Shown here: piece by piece, positions 28,619 through 28,946 of the stretch
How positions within the stretch are numbered: the first letter of the stretch is position 1
Layout of the letters: each line of letters starts with the position of its first letter
Virus record (IMG/VR): IMGVR_UViG_3300033273_000440
Location: 1-28,946 of that record
Origin: a virus
Reading direction: 5' to 3' (one strand)
DNA: 28,946 nt
Notes under the pieces: model-generated
Databases searched by the model: none
The model's input: the letters and a program-made list of their open reading frames with translations, nothing else
Told to the model about the DNA's origin: nothing
Translations under genes and position numbers: made by a program

Positions 28619-28645
28619 GCCCCTGCCATACGGTGGGGGCTTTTT
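28619..28645 (+). terminator. Factor-independent terminator
   Basis: A nine-pair stem (GCCCCTGCC with GGTGGGGGC, two wobble pairs) closes on ATAC and is followed by TTTTT. It ends the last gene of the GC-rich cassette. Confidence 0.85.
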
Positions 28646-28925
28646 CATGCCTGCCCACCACCGGCCCGGCCTGCCCTGCTGCGGCTCACTCTGTGCAGTT
28701 GTTATAAATAATAGCTAACTAGTATTTGTTGCTGATAATTCGGTGTGCTGTGCAGTCTGTGTTGTTGTTAATTGTTATTGCTTTGCAATTTATGTTGTTT
28801 GTAATTAATTATGCTTGCAATCGCAATAGTTGGCAATTGTAATAGCCCAAATGTGCAGGCCAGGGGCTTGCTCAGCCGGACAATGTGGGTCCTTTCCGCG
28901 TGCTCGCGTGCGGGTAATTTCGAAC
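28646..28925. other. Non-coding AT-rich end region
   Basis: There is no supported gene. About 28697-28850 is AT-rich, with repeated TTGTT, TTGCAAT and AATTG words (for example GCTTTGCAATTTATG and CTTGCAATCGCAATAG), similar in vocabulary to 26310-26440. The rest is mixed composition up to the adapter. Confidence 0.6.
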
Positions 28926-28946
28926 AGATCGGAAGAGCGTCGTGTA
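28926..28946. other. Illumina sequencing adapter, not biological
   Basis: The last 21 bases begin AGATCGGAAGAGCGTCGTGT, the start of the standard Illumina TruSeq adapter read-through sequence. They mark an untrimmed read end. The true sequence ends at or before 28925, and this end of the contig is artificial. Confidence 0.95.

Noticed and set aside
1-28946. Second VR, integrase, attachment site, tRNA genes or photosynthesis genes
   Set aside because: I looked for these by eye and saw no convincing copy; a computed search could still find weak cases.

Overview
The window looks like part of the genome of a tailed phage (siphovirus type) that infects a cyanobacterium of the Synechococcus/Cyanobium kind. 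Genes are tightly packed, with many four-base stop/start overlaps. The tail module has the full lambda-like order (tube, G/T chaperones, tape measure, M, L, K, I, J). The fibre N-terminus, several small secreted or membrane genes and a YRG-repeat protein resemble cyanophage and cyanobacterial families I know from memory; no search was possible. The fragment is incomplete: it opens inside the tail tube gene and its last 21 bases are an Illumina adapter. No terminase, portal, capsid, DNA polymerase, helicase or integrase gene is visible, and I noticed no tRNA gene.

Layout. Positions 1-9712 hold the tail genes, including a textbook -1 frameshift site joining the G-like and T-like chaperones. Positions 9741-12920 hold a complete diversity-generating retroelement (DGR): a tail-fibre adhesin whose last 117-bp coding segment is the variable repeat (VR), an Avd accessory protein, the template repeat (TR) and a DGR-type reverse transcriptase, in the same order as in Bordetella phage BPP-1. 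VR and TR differ at 19 positions, 18 of them TR adenines, and all ten AAY codons in the diversified stretch are changed. Positions 12914-17034 carry small accessory genes, a signal-peptide beta-barrel-like protein, a leftward block of three secreted or membrane genes, membrane peptides and a C39-like peptidase (a candidate lysis set). A dCTP deaminase and an HNH nuclease follow.

Positions 18106-25292 hold the early/recombination region. A leftward operon (18341-20883) ends upstream in a ribbon-helix-helix gene and a DUF1071-like annealing protein. A rightward operon (21035-25292) carries an AT-hook protein, a RecB-like PD-(D/E)XK exonuclease, zinc-ribbon and NUMOD-like DNA-binding proteins and a RusA resolvase. 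The two diverge from a 151-bp control region with a 16-bp palindrome. A minor-tail Z-like gene (25386-26153) stands apart from the other tail genes.

Positions 26152-28925 look different. Three 24-bp direct repeats and an AT-rich tract with inverted repeats lead into a GC-rich set of small genes, several with their own terminator and a shared CCCAATCGCACC-like leader motif, and then a second AT-rich tract. This could be a replication origin plus a cassette of different evolutionary history.

How the parts work together: the tail module builds a lambda-like tail, J and the fibre provide receptor contact, and the DGR rewrites the fibre tip, which would let the phage follow changing host receptors.
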